Part shown: one piece after another, positions 6,973 to 16,522 of the stretch
Numbering within the stretch: the stretch's first letter is position 1
How the letters are laid out: every line of letters starts with the position of its first letter
Source of the DNA: Oscillospiraceae bacterium
Lineage (GTDB): Bacteria > Bacillota > Clostridia > Oscillospirales > Oscillospiraceae
Direction: 5' to 3'
Assembly (NCBI GenBank): GCA_902761055.1
Contig: CACWIS010000011.1
Span: 1 to 54,786 of the forward strand
DNA: 54,786 nt
Notes under the pieces: generated by a model
What the model was told of the DNA's origin: nothing
Database searches by the model: none
What the model saw: the letters and a program-made list of their open reading frames with translations, nothing else
Program-made: the position numbers and the translations under genes

Positions 6973-8598
6973 TCAGCTCAGGTCGATCTCCCAGTCGGCG
7001 AAGCCGTAGAGCGGGTTGCCGGCGTTGGCGTCGACGCCCTTGATGACGCCCCGGTGGGTGATGATCTGCTGCTTTTCAAAGCCGAGGGGGATGATCGTGG
7101 CGTTGTTGCTCAGATAGTAGCAAAAGGCGTAGTAGGCCGTGGCGCGGCCCGCGTCGGCCGCGGCGAGGTAGTTGTTGATGTAGGTCTCGTAGCTCGAATC
7201 GTGCGAATGGGTGAAGTTGATGTTCGTCTTCTCGTTGTCCTCGTCGCGCACCTGCAGCAGCTCGGTCACGTCAAAGTCGTTGCGCAGCTTGACCTCGGCG
7301 TAGTACATGTCGTACTCCACCGTCCGGTTCTCGCCGACCTCCACCTCGCCCTCCTCGAGCGCCTTGATGTAGTCGTCCCAGCCCAGCTCGTAGAGCTTGA
7401 CGGTGATGCCGATGGAGTTCATGTCCTTTGCGAACTTCTGGGCCATGCCGGCCTTCGCGCTCGAGTCGCTGCAGAGGATCATCGTGAAGGTCAGATCGCC
7501 CGCGCCGCTCATGCTGTCGAAGCGGCCGTTGTCGTCGGAATCCTTCAGGCCGAAATTCTGCAGGATCATCTTGCATTTTTCCAGATCGAAGGCGAGCGAG
7601 TCCGCCAGCTCCGTGGGGTAGATCGAGCAGGTCGGATACATCGGCACAGCCGAGGCCACGCCGTTGCCGTGCAGCATCTCGTTGGCGAGATACTCCCGGT
7701 CGAAGGCGTACTGCAGCGCCGCGCGGATGTTGTTGTAGCGGCAGGTGTCGCTCTCCTCGTTGAAGGCGATGTAGTGCATGTTCGTCGTGGCGAAGGTGCG
7801 CGTCTCGTTGGAGCTGGCGTAGCCGAGGTTGGTATAGCTGCTCGGATCGTTGACGACGACGTCGATGTAGGAGTCCTCAAAGGCGGCGATGATGTCCTCG
7901 GCCGTGAAGTATTCCTTGAGATAGATCACGTCCACGGGCAGATGGTCGTAGCCGTTGTAGCCCTTGAAGGCCAGCAGCTGCGTGCCGTCCTCGTTGTACA
8001 TGTACGGGCCGCTGCCGATCGGATGCGGGTCGCCGTTCGTGCCGACCTTGACGACCGGGATGTTGAGCAGCTTGATGAACTGCTTGTTCGGGATGCCCAG
8101 CTGGATGATGAGCTGCGTGTCGGTCCAGGACACGCCCTTGACGCTGGCGAAGCGGCCGGTGTAGCGGTCGGAGTTGATGCAGTATTCCAGCGACATGCGC
8201 AGGTCGTTGCCGCGCACGGGCGAGCCGTCGTGGAAGACGTGCGTCGTGTCGTAGTTCAGCGTCCAGGTCTTGCCGTCCTCGGTGACGCTCCACTCGGTGA
8301 TCAGGCCCGCGCCGTCGATGACCTCGAAGTTGTTGTCGATCTCGACGAGGTTCTCGTAGACCAGCGAGCAGATCAGCTGGTTGGAGTGGTTGGTCGCCAC
8401 GGAGGGGATGAAGCTGAAGTTGCTGTTGGAGTTGAGCGAGAACACGTGGTCCGCCGCGTAGCCCTTAACGATATCCTTGCCGCCGGTGGAGGTGTAGTCG
8501 CCGTCCCCCTGGCCGCCGCGCGCGCCGCAGCCCGCCGAGAAGAGCAGCGTCGCCGCGGCGAGCGTCAGGGCAAGGATCTTTTTGATTCTGTTTCTCAT
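6973..8598 (-). CDS. ABC transporter substrate-binding lipoprotein, family 5 (peptide/nickel type)
   Basis: 541 residues. A lipoprotein signal peptide with lipobox (LLFSAGC, Cys at about residue 24) is followed by the SBP_bac_5 pattern: LVYENLVEID, TEDGKTWTLNYD, HDGSPVRGNDLRMSLEYC, PIGSGPYMY, NNIRAALQYAFDREYL. It should be anchored outside the membrane to capture a peptide or similar ligand. No permease or ATPase gene lies beside it, so it is an orphan binding protein, or works with a transporter elsewhere. It follows pgeF by 4 nt. Confidence 0.88.
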   Translation of the reverse strand: MRNRIKKILALTLAAATLLFSAGCGARGGQGDGDYTSTGGKDIVKGYAADHVFSLNSNSNFSFIPSVATNHSNQLICSLVYENLVEIDNNFEVIDGAGLITEWSVTEDGKTWTLNYDTTHVFHDGSPVRGNDLRMSLEYCINSDRYTGRFASVKGVSWTDTQLIIQLGIPNKQFIKLLNIPVVKVGTNGDPHPIGSGPYMYNEDGTQLLAFKGYNGYDHLPVDVIYLKEYFTAEDIIAAFEDSYIDVVVNDPSSYTNLGYASSNETRTFATTNMHYIAFNEESDTCRYNNIRAALQYAFDREYLANEMLHGNGVASAVPMYPTCSIYPTELADSLAFDLEKCKMILQNFGLKDSDDNGRFDSMSGAGDLTFTMILCSDSSAKAGMAQKFAKDMNSIGITVKLYELGWDDYIKALEEGEVEVGENRTVEYDMYYAEVKLRNDFDVTELLQVRDEDNEKTNINFTHSHDSSYETYINNYLAAADAGRATAYYAFCYYLSNNATIIPLGFEKQQIITHRGVIKGVDANAGNPLYGFADWEIDLS

Positions 8599-8602
8599 TC
8601 TT

Positions 8603-9397
8603 TTACCTCAATACGATGGCGGCCGCCTGGCTGCCGCGCCGGCCGCGGGTGTAGCGGTGGGACCAGTATCTGTCGTGGCTGCAGAAGGTGCACTCCTCCG
8701 AGACGTCGACGTGCTCCTCGCGCAGGCCGAGCTGCACGAGACGCCGTTTGTTCGCGCCCCGCAGGTCCACGAGCGTCTTGCCGTCCGCGCGGCGGACGAA
8801 AAGCCCCTCGGCGTCGCCGCCGAGATACGCCTCGACCGCCTGCGGCACGTCGTCGTCGGTCTCGAAGCAGCACTTCCCGATCGCCGGACCGAGCGCCGCG
8901 CAGATCGACGCGGGCTTTGCGCCGAGCGCGCACATCGCCTCGACGGCGTTTTTCAGGATGTCCCCCACCGAGCCGCGCCAGCCGCAGTGCACGGCCGCGA
9001 TCACGCCCGCCTCCGCGTCGCAGAGCAGCGCGGGCACGCAGTCCGCCGTGAAGCACAGCAGCGGCAGGTTTTTCTCCGCCGTCACGAGCCCGTCGGCCTC
9101 GTAGGGCACGGCGGAGAGACAGACGTGCCGGTCGGCCGCGCTCACCGTGCGCACGACGGCGCCGTGCACCTGCCTGGTGACGGCGGCCTCGTCCACGCCC
9201 GCGCCCATGAGCGCGCAGACGCGGCGGTAGTTCTCGCGCACGGCCTCCGGGGCGTCGCCCCGGTTCGAGCCGAGATTGAGCGAGGAGAAGATCCCCGTGC
9301 TGACGCCGCCGAAGCGCGTCGTGAAGGCGTGGCGCGCGCCGATCAGCGTCGAGCTCATGTACACCAGGCCGTTTTCGTTGTTTTCGATAAATGCCAT
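8603..9397 (-). CDS. pgeF: Peptidoglycan editing factor PgeF / multicopper-type polyphenol oxidase family (YfiH)
   Basis: 264 residues of the YfiH/LACC1 family. The zinc/active-site residues are visible as His in TRQVHGAVV, Cys in FTADCVPALL and His in AAVHCGWRG. N-terminal ARHAFTTRFGGVS and C-terminal CTFCSHDRYWSHR are also characteristic. In E. coli YfiH removes wrongly incorporated L-Ser from peptidoglycan precursors; relatives act as purine nucleoside phosphorylases or deaminases. It lies 10 nt downstream of secA. Confidence 0.92.
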   Translation of the reverse strand: MAFIENNENGLVYMSSTLIGARHAFTTRFGGVSTGIFSSLNLGSNRGDAPEAVRENYRRVCALMGAGVDEAAVTRQVHGAVVRTVSAADRHVCLSAVPYEADGLVTAEKNLPLLCFTADCVPALLCDAEAGVIAAVHCGWRGSVGDILKNAVEAMCALGAKPASICAALGPAIGKCCFETDDDVPQAVEAYLGGDAEGLFVRRADGKTLVDLRGANKRRLVQLGLREEHVDVSEECTFCSHDRYWSHRYTRGRRGSQAAAIVLR

Positions 9398-9407
9398 ATG
9401 CGATCCT

Positions 9408-12133
9408 TTATTTCTCGAATCTGCCGCAGCACTCTTTGTATTTGAGCCTCCGGCTGCCGTCGGCCTTCATCTTGCCGCAGGGGCAGGGATCGTTGCGGCC
9501 GGGCTTGGGCGCCTTCTTGACGGGCTTTTTCTTCTCCGGCTCGCCGCCGACGTTTGCGGCCGCGTTCTTCGCCACGGCCTTGCGCTCGACCGGCGCCTCC
9601 TTGCGGACGCGCACCGTGAAGAGCCGGCGCACGGTCTCCTCGCGGATGCCCTGCACCATGGCCTCGAACATGTCGAAGCCCTCCTGCTTGTAGGCGTCGA
9701 TCGGCTTGGTCGAGCCGTAGCCGCGCAGGCCGATGCCGCGCTTGAGCTCGTCCATCGCGTCGATGTGGTCCATCCAGTATCCACGACGCGCAGCATGATC
9801 ACGCGCTCAAGCTCGCGCAGCAGCGGCGTCGTGCCGTCGGGCATCAGCCCGAAGTCCCGCTCGCGCGCGTCGTAGACCTCCCGGGCGATCCGCTCGAGGC
9901 GCTCGGTCACTTTGTCGCATTTGGCGTAGCCGCCGAAGTCGGCGAGGCGGAGCTCGCCGCGGCGCAGGAACAGCTTTTCGAAGGGCTGCAGCGCGTCGTC
10001 GAGCTGGGCCTGGCTCTCCGCCCCGGTGCCGCCGAGGCCGTCGTTGACGGTCGTGCGGATGAAGTCGTGCACCATGCCCATGATCTGCTCGCGCAGATCC
10101 GCGCCGTCGAGCACCTTGCGGCGCTCGTCGTATATGATGCCGCGCTGCTGGTTCATGACGTCGTCGTATTCGAGCACGCTCTTTCGGGTCTGGAAGTTGC
10201 GGCTCTCGACGGTCTTCTGCGCCTGCTCGATGGCGCCCGAGAGCATCTTGTTGTCCAGCGGCATATCCTCCTCGACCTTGAGCGCCTCCATCATGTTCAT
10301 GATGCGCTCGGAGCCGAAGAGCCGCATGATGTCGTCGGTGAGCGAGAGGAAGAAGCGGCTCTCGCCCGGGTCGCCCTGACGGCCGGCGCGGCCGCGCAGC
10401 TGGTTGTCGATGCGGCGCGACTCGTGCCGCTCGGTGCCGAGGATGAACAGACCGCCCGCCGCGCGGACCTGCTCGGCCTCGGCGGAGGTGTGCTCCTTGT
10501 GCGCGGCGAGCCGCTCGGCGTAGTATTTGCGCGCGGCGAGAATCTCCTCGTCGTCGGTCTCGGCGTAGCCGGTGGCCTCGGCGATGACCGCGTCGGCAAA
10601 GCCGGCCTTGCGCAGGTCGTTCTTGGCCAGGTACTCGGCGTTGCCGCCGAGCATGATGTCCGTGCCGCGGCCCGCCATGTTCGTGGCGATCGTCACCGCG
10701 CCGAGCTTGCCGGCCTGGGCGACGATCTCCGCCTCCTTCTCGTGGTACTTCGCGTTGAGCACCGTGTGCGGCACGCCCTGGCGCTTGAGCAGGGCGGAGA
10801 TGAACTCGCTCTTCTCGATCGAGACCGTGCCGACCAGCACGGGCTGGCCCTTTTCGTGGCACTCGACGATCTGGCGGATGATCGCGCGGTGCTTGCCGTT
10901 CTCGTTCTTGTAGACCACGTCGGGGTTGTCGATGCGGATGACGGGCTTGTTCGTCGGGATCTCGATGATGTCGAGGTGATAGATCGCGTCGAACTCCTCC
11001 GCCTCGGTGGCGGCGGTGCCGGTCATGCCGGAGAGCTTTTTATACAGGCGAAAATAGTTCTGGAAGGTGATCGTCGCGAGGGTCTTGTTCTCCTTCTGGA
11101 CGTCGACGTGCTCCTTGGCCTCGATGGCCTGGTGCAGGCCCTCGCTGTAGCGGCGGCCGAGCATCAGTCGGCCCGTGAACTCGTCGACGATGATGATCTC
11201 GCCGTCCTTGACGATGTAGTCGATGTCGCGCTTCATGATGCCGTGGGCCTTGAGCGCCTGGTTGATGAAGGCGCGCTCGGCCTTGGCGATGCCGCGCGCG
11301 GTCAGCGTGGCGGTGCGGGCCTTCTCGTCGACGACGTAGTCCGCGTCGAGATCCTCGCTCTCCTCCTCCTTCTCGTCGACGGAGGCGTAGACGACCTTTT
11401 TCAAACGCGAGACGAAGTCGTCCGCCTGGCGGTAGAGATCGGTGCTCTCGTCGCCCTGGCCGGAGATGATCAGCGGCGTGCGGGCCTCGTCGATGAGGAT
11501 CGAGTCCACCTCGTCGACGATCGCGAAGACGTGGCCGCGCTGGACCATGTCGCGCTTGTAGAGCGCCATGTTGTCGCGCAGGTAGTCGAAGCCCATCTCG
11601 TTGTTCGTGCCGTATGTAATGTCGCAGGCGTAGGCCTCGCGGCGCTCCTCGCTCGTCAGGCCGTGGACGATCAGTCCCACGGACAGACCCATGAAGCGGT
11701 GCACCTTGCCCATCCACTCGCTGTCGCGCCGCGCGAGGTAGTCGTTGACGGTGACGATGTGCACGCCCTCGCCCGTGAGGGCGTTGAGGTAGGCGGGCAG
11801 CACGGCGACGAGCGTCTTGCCCTCGCCGGTCTTCATCTCGGCGATGCGGCCCTGGTGCAGCACGATGCCGCCGATGAGCTGGACGTAAAAGGGCTTCATG
11901 CCCAGCACGCGCCAGGCGGCCTCGCGCGCGGCGGCGAAAGCCTCCGGCAGCAGGTCGTCCGTCGTCTCGCCCGCGGCGAGACGGGCGCGGAACTCCTCCG
12001 TCTTGCCCTTGAGCTCCTCGTCGCTCATTGCGCCGTACACGCCGTCGAGCTTCTCGACCGCGTCGGCGATCGGTCTTATCTTTTTCAGCTCCCGCTCGGA
12101 GTACGAGCCGAAGATCTTATCCAAAAGTCCCAT
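9408..12133 (-). CDS. secA: Preprotein translocase ATPase SecA, apparent frameshift near the C-terminus
   Basis: SecA drives protein export through SecYEG. Present are the Walker A block [30 protein letters not shown], the TGTAATE segment and [18 protein letters not shown]. The frame from the start breaks at about 9777-9781 after RVVDT; the conserved continuation [21 protein letters not shown] and the zinc-binding end (CPCG...CCG) lie in another frame ending at 9408. Two residues (6 nt) are expected between the Asp and the Trp but only 2 nt are present, so a 4-nt deletion is likely. The start is MGLLDKIFG at 12133, the usual N-terminus; an ATG 75 nt upstream is less likely. Likely sequence error in an essential gene. 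Confidence 0.93.
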
Positions 12134-12198
12134 GTTTTCCGTGCCTTTCCTTTTCATGCGTCCGCGCCGCGCGCGAGCGCATACCTGTACAAAATAAG

Positions 12199-12226
12199 AG
12201 TATATCACAACTTTATGCAGAATAAA
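12199..12226 (-). promoter_or_regulatory. Possible secA promoter
   Basis: Minus-strand TATACT (12199-12204) with TTTATT 16 bp upstream. The -35 is poor; tentative. Confidence 0.3.
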
Positions 12227-12235
12227 AGTAAATTC

Positions 12236-12264
12236 TTGTGCTTTGAAAAAGGGTATGCTAAAAT
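12236..12264 (+). promoter_or_regulatory. Promoter of the acyltransferase-DUF1846-AAA operon
   Basis: TTGTGC (12236-12241), 17-bp spacer, TAAAAT (12259-12264) with an extended -10 TG, 35 nt before the first start codon. It is divergent from secA. Confidence 0.6.
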
Positions 12265-12298
12265 GTCATGATAGGTGATAATGTGGGGAGGTATTGGT

Positions 12299-13471
12299 AT
12301 GGAGCATCATGCACGTCACGTTTTCATATGGAAGCTCATGCGGCCGCTGGTCCGGCTGATCCTTCTCATCCGCTTCAACTACCGCTGCAGGACCGTCGCG
12401 CCCAAGGGCCCCTGCATCGTCGTGTGCAACCACGTCACGGACTGGGACCCGCTGCTCGTCGGCGCGGCCTTCCGCGACCAGATGTATTTCCTCGCGAGCG
12501 AGCACATCATGCGCCTCGGCTTCGTCTCCCGGATGCTGGACTGGCTGGTCCACCCCATCGTGCGTCAGAAGAGCGGCAGCGCCGCAGGCGCGGTCAAGGA
12601 GATGCTGCGCACGCTCAAGAACGGCTGCAGCGTCGCCCTCTTCCCGGAGGGCAACCGCTGCTGGGACGGCGTGACGCGCGACTTCCCCGCCTCGACGGGC
12701 AAGCTCGTCCGCTCCGGCGGCGCCTCGCTCGTCACCTTCCGCCTGCGCGGCGGCTATCTCTCCAGCCCCCGCTGGTCGGGCGATTCCGTCCGCCGCGGCG
12801 AGCTGCGCGGCGAGCTCGTGAAGGTCTACACGCCCGAGGAGCTCGCGAAGATGAGCGTCACGCAGATCAACGCCGCCATCGCGCGCGACATCCACGTCGA
12901 CGCCTTCGACGACCAGCGCAGCCGCCCGGTGCTCTACCGCGGCAAGCGCCTGGCCGAGAATCTCGAAACGTTGCTGTTCGTCTGCCCGAAGTGCTTTTCC
13001 GTCGGCACGCTCTTCTCCGCTGACGACGTCTTCCGCTGCCGCCGCTGCGGCTTTGAGACGCGCTACGCCCCGACCGGCGCCTTCATCGGCGGCGACGCCC
13101 CCTTCTCCGACGTGCGGGGCTGGAACCGCTGGCAGGACAAGCAGATCGAAAAGCGCTGCGCCGAGGCTGCCGCGGACGAGCCGATCTTTTCCGACGAGGG
13201 TCTGGAGCTCTACAGCGTCCAGTCCGGCCGCTCGAGCGAGCTGGTCGGCCGCGGCGCGATCGCGCTCTACCGCGACCGGCTCGAGCTGCCCGGCGGGATC
13301 TCCGTTCCGGTCGGCGAGATCAGCGGCATGTCCCTGCGCGGGCCGACGGACCTGTATCTCAGCACCTCCAACGGCGGCAGCTTCCTGCTGCGCACGCACC
13401 TCGCGCTCTGTACGCACAAATACCTCTCCGCCTGTCTCTTCCTCGGAAGTCCCGTGGGCGTGGGAGTTTAA
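12299..13471 (+). CDS. PlsC-like 1-acylglycerol-3-phosphate acyltransferase fused to a zinc ribbon
   Basis: 390 residues. The acyltransferase motif HX4D is NHVTDWD (His45, Asp50) and the acceptor motif is FPEGNR (115-120), both typical of the lysophosphatidate acyltransferase (PlsC) family that completes phosphatidic acid on the inner membrane face. Unlike ordinary PlsC (~240 residues) it goes on with a four-Cys ribbon, CPKC (229-232) and CRRC (247-250), and a ~130-residue C-terminal domain I do not recognise. The ATG at 12299 has GGGGAGGTATTGGT before it; an earlier ATG at 12275 lacks one. First gene of a three-gene operon. Confidence 0.85.
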   Translation: MEHHARHVFIWKLMRPLVRLILLIRFNYRCRTVAPKGPCIVVCNHVTDWDPLLVGAAFRDQMYFLASEHIMRLGFVSRMLDWLVHPIVRQKSGSAAGAVKEMLRTLKNGCSVALFPEGNRCWDGVTRDFPASTGKLVRSGGASLVTFRLRGGYLSSPRWSGDSVRRGELRGELVKVYTPEELAKMSVTQINAAIARDIHVDAFDDQRSRPVLYRGKRLAENLETLLFVCPKCFSVGTLFSADDVFRCRRCGFETRYAPTGAFIGGDAPFSDVRGWNRWQDKQIEKRCAEAAADEPIFSDEGLELYSVQSGRSSELVGRGAIALYRDRLELPGGISVPVGEISGMSLRGPTDLYLSTSNGGSFLLRTHLALCTHKYLSACLFLGSPVGVGV

Positions 13472-13486
13472 CGGGGGAAAAAGGAT

Positions 13487-14971
13487 ATGACAGCTCTCGG
13501 ATTCGACAACGACAAGTATGTGAAGCTCCAGTCCCAGAACATCCGCGACCGCATCTCCCACTTCGGCGGCAAGCTGTATCTGGAGTTCGGCGGCAAGCTC
13601 TTCGACGACTACCACGCCTCGCGCGTGCTGCCCGGCTTCAAGCCCGACAGCAAGGTGCGCATGCTCCTCGAGATGAAGGACGTGGCCGAGATCGTCATCG
13701 CCATCTCCGCGGACGACATCGAGCGCAGCAAGCGCCGCGGCGACCTGGGCATCACCTACGAGGACGACACGCTGCGCCTGATCGACGCCTTCCGCGGCAT
13801 CGGACTGTTCATCGGCAGCGTCGTTGTGACGCACTACCGCGGCCAGGCCATCGCCGACAAGTTCATGAAACGGCTCGAGGCGCTGGGCGTGAAGACCTAC
13901 CGGCATTACATCATCCCCGATTATCCCTCCAACATCCCGTTGATCGTCTCGGAGGACGGCTTCGGGAGGAACGATTATATCGAGACCGAGCGCAGCCTCG
14001 TCGTCGTGACCGCGCCCGGCCCGGGCAGCGGCAAGATGGCCACCTGCCTGAGCCAGCTCTATCACGAGCACCGGCGCGGGATCAAGGCCGGCTACGCCAA
14101 GTTCGAGACCTTCCCGATCTGGAACCTGCCGCTCAAGCACCCGGTCAACCTCGCCTACGAGGCGGCGACCGCGGACCTCGACGACGTGAACATGATCGAC
14201 CCCTTCCATCTCGAGGCCTACGGCAAGACCACGGTCAACTACAACCGCGACGTCGAGATCTTCCCCGTGCTGGAGGCGATCTTCAAGTCCATCTACGGCG
14301 AGAGCCCCTACAAGAGCCCCACGGACATGGGCGTGAACATGGCCGGCTACTGCATCTTCGACGACGAGGCCTGCTGCGAGGCCTCGAAGCAGGAGATCAT
14401 CCGCCGCTGGTACGCCGCGGCCTGCTCGGTGCGCCAGGGCCTGTCCGAGCCGTCGGAGATGCGCAAGATCGAGCTGATCATGAACTCGCTCGACATCAGC
14501 GCGAAGGACCGCCCCGTCGTGGACGCCGCCCTGGCCCGCGCCGAGGAGACCGGCGCCCCCGCCGTCGCGCTCGAGCTGCCGGACGGCAGGATCATCACCG
14601 GCAAGACCAGCTCGCTGCTCGGCGCCTCGTCGGCCTGTCTGATGAACGCGCTCAAGGCGCTCGCCGGCATCGACAAGAAGCTGCCGCTGATCGCCGCGGG
14701 CGTGATCCAGCCGATCCAGCACCTGAAGGTCGAGCATCTCGGCAACCACAACCCGCGCCTGCATACCGACGAGCTGCTCATTGCGCTGTCGATCTGCGCC
14801 GTGACGAACCCGATGGCGGAGCTCGCCATCGATCAGCTCGACAAGCTGCGCGGCTGCGAGGCGCATTCCTCCGTCATCCTTTCTCACGTCGACGCAGACC
14901 TGTTCAAAAAGCTCGGCGTGAACATCACCTTCGAGCCGAAATATCAGGCAAAAAAACTCTATCACAGATAA
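13487..14971 (+). CDS. DUF1846 family protein
   Basis: 494 residues, the usual size of the DUF1846 family, known mostly from structural genomics and lacking an assigned role. Residues 1-50 (GFDNDKYVKLQSQNI..FGGKLYLEFGGKL) and the nucleotide-loop-like APGPGSGKMATC at 176-187 are the recognisable parts, with KYQAKKLYH at the end. The glycine-lysine loop suggests nucleotide binding, but this is inference. It starts 15 nt after the acyltransferase gene and ends 15 nt before the AAA gene, so all three are one transcript. Confidence 0.88.
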   Translation: MTALGFDNDKYVKLQSQNIRDRISHFGGKLYLEFGGKLFDDYHASRVLPGFKPDSKVRMLLEMKDVAEIVIAISADDIERSKRRGDLGITYEDDTLRLIDAFRGIGLFIGSVVVTHYRGQAIADKFMKRLEALGVKTYRHYIIPDYPSNIPLIVSEDGFGRNDYIETERSLVVVTAPGPGSGKMATCLSQLYHEHRRGIKAGYAKFETFPIWNLPLKHPVNLAYEAATADLDDVNMIDPFHLEAYGKTTVNYNRDVEIFPVLEAIFKSIYGESPYKSPTDMGVNMAGYCIFDDEACCEASKQEIIRRWYAAACSVRQGLSEPSEMRKIELIMNSLDISAKDRPVVDAALARAEETGAPAVALELPDGRIITGKTSSLLGASSACLMNALKALAGIDKKLPLIAAGVIQPIQHLKVEHLGNHNPRLHTDELLIALSICAVTNPMAELAIDQLDKLRGCEAHSSVILSHVDADLFKKLGVNITFEPKYQAKKLYHR

Positions 14972-14986
14972 GGGAGGGCGTCTGTT

Positions 14987-16444
14987 ATGCCTACCGCCTG
15001 GAACCGCAGTCCCGAGGAATTTCACAAAATATACGTCGCCAATACCGACGCCTTCTACCGCGTCGGCAGCATCACGCTCGCCGAGGAGCTGGACAAGTTC
15101 ATGACCTCCTGCGCGCTGGGGCTCTGGAGCAAGGCCGGCAGCATCACGCAGCGCCACGTCGACATGGCCAACCAGATCTACTCCCGCACCCGCCCGCGCC
15201 CGACCTGGATGCTCTGGACGCTGACGAGCTCGGTCTGCGACAGTGAGGTCTTTCTCCCGCCGGTGTTCTTCTGGAACCTGGCCGAGAGCGACGCGCGGCG
15301 CGGCAGCGAGACCTCGCGCACCTTCATCCGCATGCTCACAAACATCCTGCTCTATCTCGCGGCCGTCGACGACGACGTGACCTACGCGGAGGCGGAGTAT
15401 ATCACCGAGTGCACCGACAAGCTCACCGCCATCTGCGATACCAGCGGCGTGCGCAAGAGCAAGGAGGCGCTCAACCCGCTCGACTTCGTCACGAGCGGCG
15501 AGCCGAGCTTTTCCGAAAAGCACCCGCCCCGGACCCAGACCTCCGGCGGCAATACCGAGACGCCCGTCAAGCCGGACGAGCCGGAGAAGAAGCCCGACCT
15601 GGACGAGCTGATGGCCGAGCTGGAAGGGCTCATCGGCCTGGAGAATATCAAGAAGGACATCAAGAGCCTGATGAACCTCATCAAGGTGCGCAAGCTGCGC
15701 GAGCAGAACGAGCTGCCCGTCGCGCCGATGTCGATGCACATGGTCTTCATGGGCAACCCCGGCACCGGCAAGACGACCGTGGCGCGGCTCGTCGGCGGGC
15801 TGTACGCCGCGATCGGCGCGCTCGAAAAGGGCCAGCTCGTCGAGGTGGACCGCTCCGGTCTCGTCGCCGGCTACGTCGGACAGACCGCGCTCAAGACCCA
15901 GGAGGTCATCAAGTCCGCGCTCGGCGGCGTGCTGTTCATCGACGAGGCCTATTCCCTCTCCAGCGGCGGCGAGAACGACTTTGGCCGCGAGGCCATCGAG
16001 ACGCTGCTCAAGGCCATGGAGGACCACCGCGACAACCTCGTCGTCATCGTCGCGGGCTACACCCAGCCGATGCGCGAGTTCCTCGATTCCAACCCCGGTC
16101 TCGAGTCGCGCTTCAACAAGTTCTTCTACTTCCAGGACTACAACGGCCCGGAGCTCATGGGCATCTTCCTGCTGCAGTGCAAAAAGAACGGCTACGTTCT
16201 CAGCGAGGAGGCCGACGCCGCCGCGAGAAAGCTCTTCGACGAGCTGTACGAAGAGCGCGGCGAGAACTTCGGCAACGGCCGCTACGTCCGCAACCTCTTC
16301 GAGGACATGGTCGTGCGCCACTCCAACCGCGTCGCGCAGATGGAAGCGCCCACAAAGGAGGACCTGATGACCTTCCTGCCGGAGGATCTCGAGGATCCCG
16401 AGGACGAGGAAGAGGAAGAAAGCAAGGAAAAAGAGGACGCCTGA
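14987..16444 (+). CDS. SpoVK/CbbX-type AAA+ ATPase with TerB-like N-terminal domain
   Basis: 485 residues. The C-terminal half is a CbbX/SpoVK-type AAA+ module: Walker A GNPGTGKT (256-263), Walker B VLFIDEA (315-321), pore-region SGLVAGYVGQT, sensor 1 VIVAGYT and an arginine-finger region ESRFNKFFYF. The N-terminal 150 residues are helical; LAAVDDDVTYAEAEYI resembles the acidic helix of TerB-type domains, which is my inference. A very acidic tail (EDPEDEEEEE) ends it. Such ATPases remodel other proteins; the DUF1846 and acyltransferase partners upstream are candidates. The stop codon sits in the loop of the operon terminator. Confidence 0.87.
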   Translation: MPTAWNRSPEEFHKIYVANTDAFYRVGSITLAEELDKFMTSCALGLWSKAGSITQRHVDMANQIYSRTRPRPTWMLWTLTSSVCDSEVFLPPVFFWNLAESDARRGSETSRTFIRMLTNILLYLAAVDDDVTYAEAEYITECTDKLTAICDTSGVRKSKEALNPLDFVTSGEPSFSEKHPPRTQTSGGNTETPVKPDEPEKKPDLDELMAELEGLIGLENIKKDIKSLMNLIKVRKLREQNELPVAPMSMHMVFMGNPGTGKTTVARLVGGLYAAIGALEKGQLVEVDRSGLVAGYVGQTALKTQEVIKSALGGVLFIDEAYSLSSGGENDFGREAIETLLKAMEDHRDNLVVIVAGYTQPMREFLDSNPGLESRFNKFFYFQDYNGPELMGIFLLQCKKNGYVLSEEADAAARKLFDELYEERGENFGNGRYVRNLFEDMVVRHSNRVAQMEAPTKEDLMTFLPEDLEDPEDEEEEESKEKEDA

Positions 16445-16459
16445 GGCGTCCTCTTTTTT
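16430..16459 (+). terminator. Intrinsic terminator of the AAA operon, overlapping the coding end
   Basis: Stem AAAGAGGACGCC with GGCGTCCTCTTT, loop TGA, then TTTTTT. The loop is the stop codon of the AAA gene, so the last codons form the 5' arm. Confidence 0.92.
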
Positions 16460-16487
16460 GCGCCGTACTTTTCGCACCGCGCATACG

Positions 16488-16518
16488 AAAACCCTTCCCC
16501 GGCCGGGGAAGGGTTTTT
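16488..16518. terminator. Bidirectional terminator downstream of the GDPD gene
   Basis: Stem AAAACCCTTCCCC with GGGGAAGGGTTTT around GGCC. It serves the minus-strand operon that ends at 16523 and backs up the plus-strand terminator 30 nt away. Confidence 0.85.
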
Positions 16519-16522
16519 CTCT

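Noticed and set aside
12266-16477. A 1,400-codon open frame on the minus strand
   Set aside because: It is antisense to three convincing plus-strand genes, composed of Ala/Val/Leu/Asp/Gly-rich sequence without domain signatures; a by-product of high GC.
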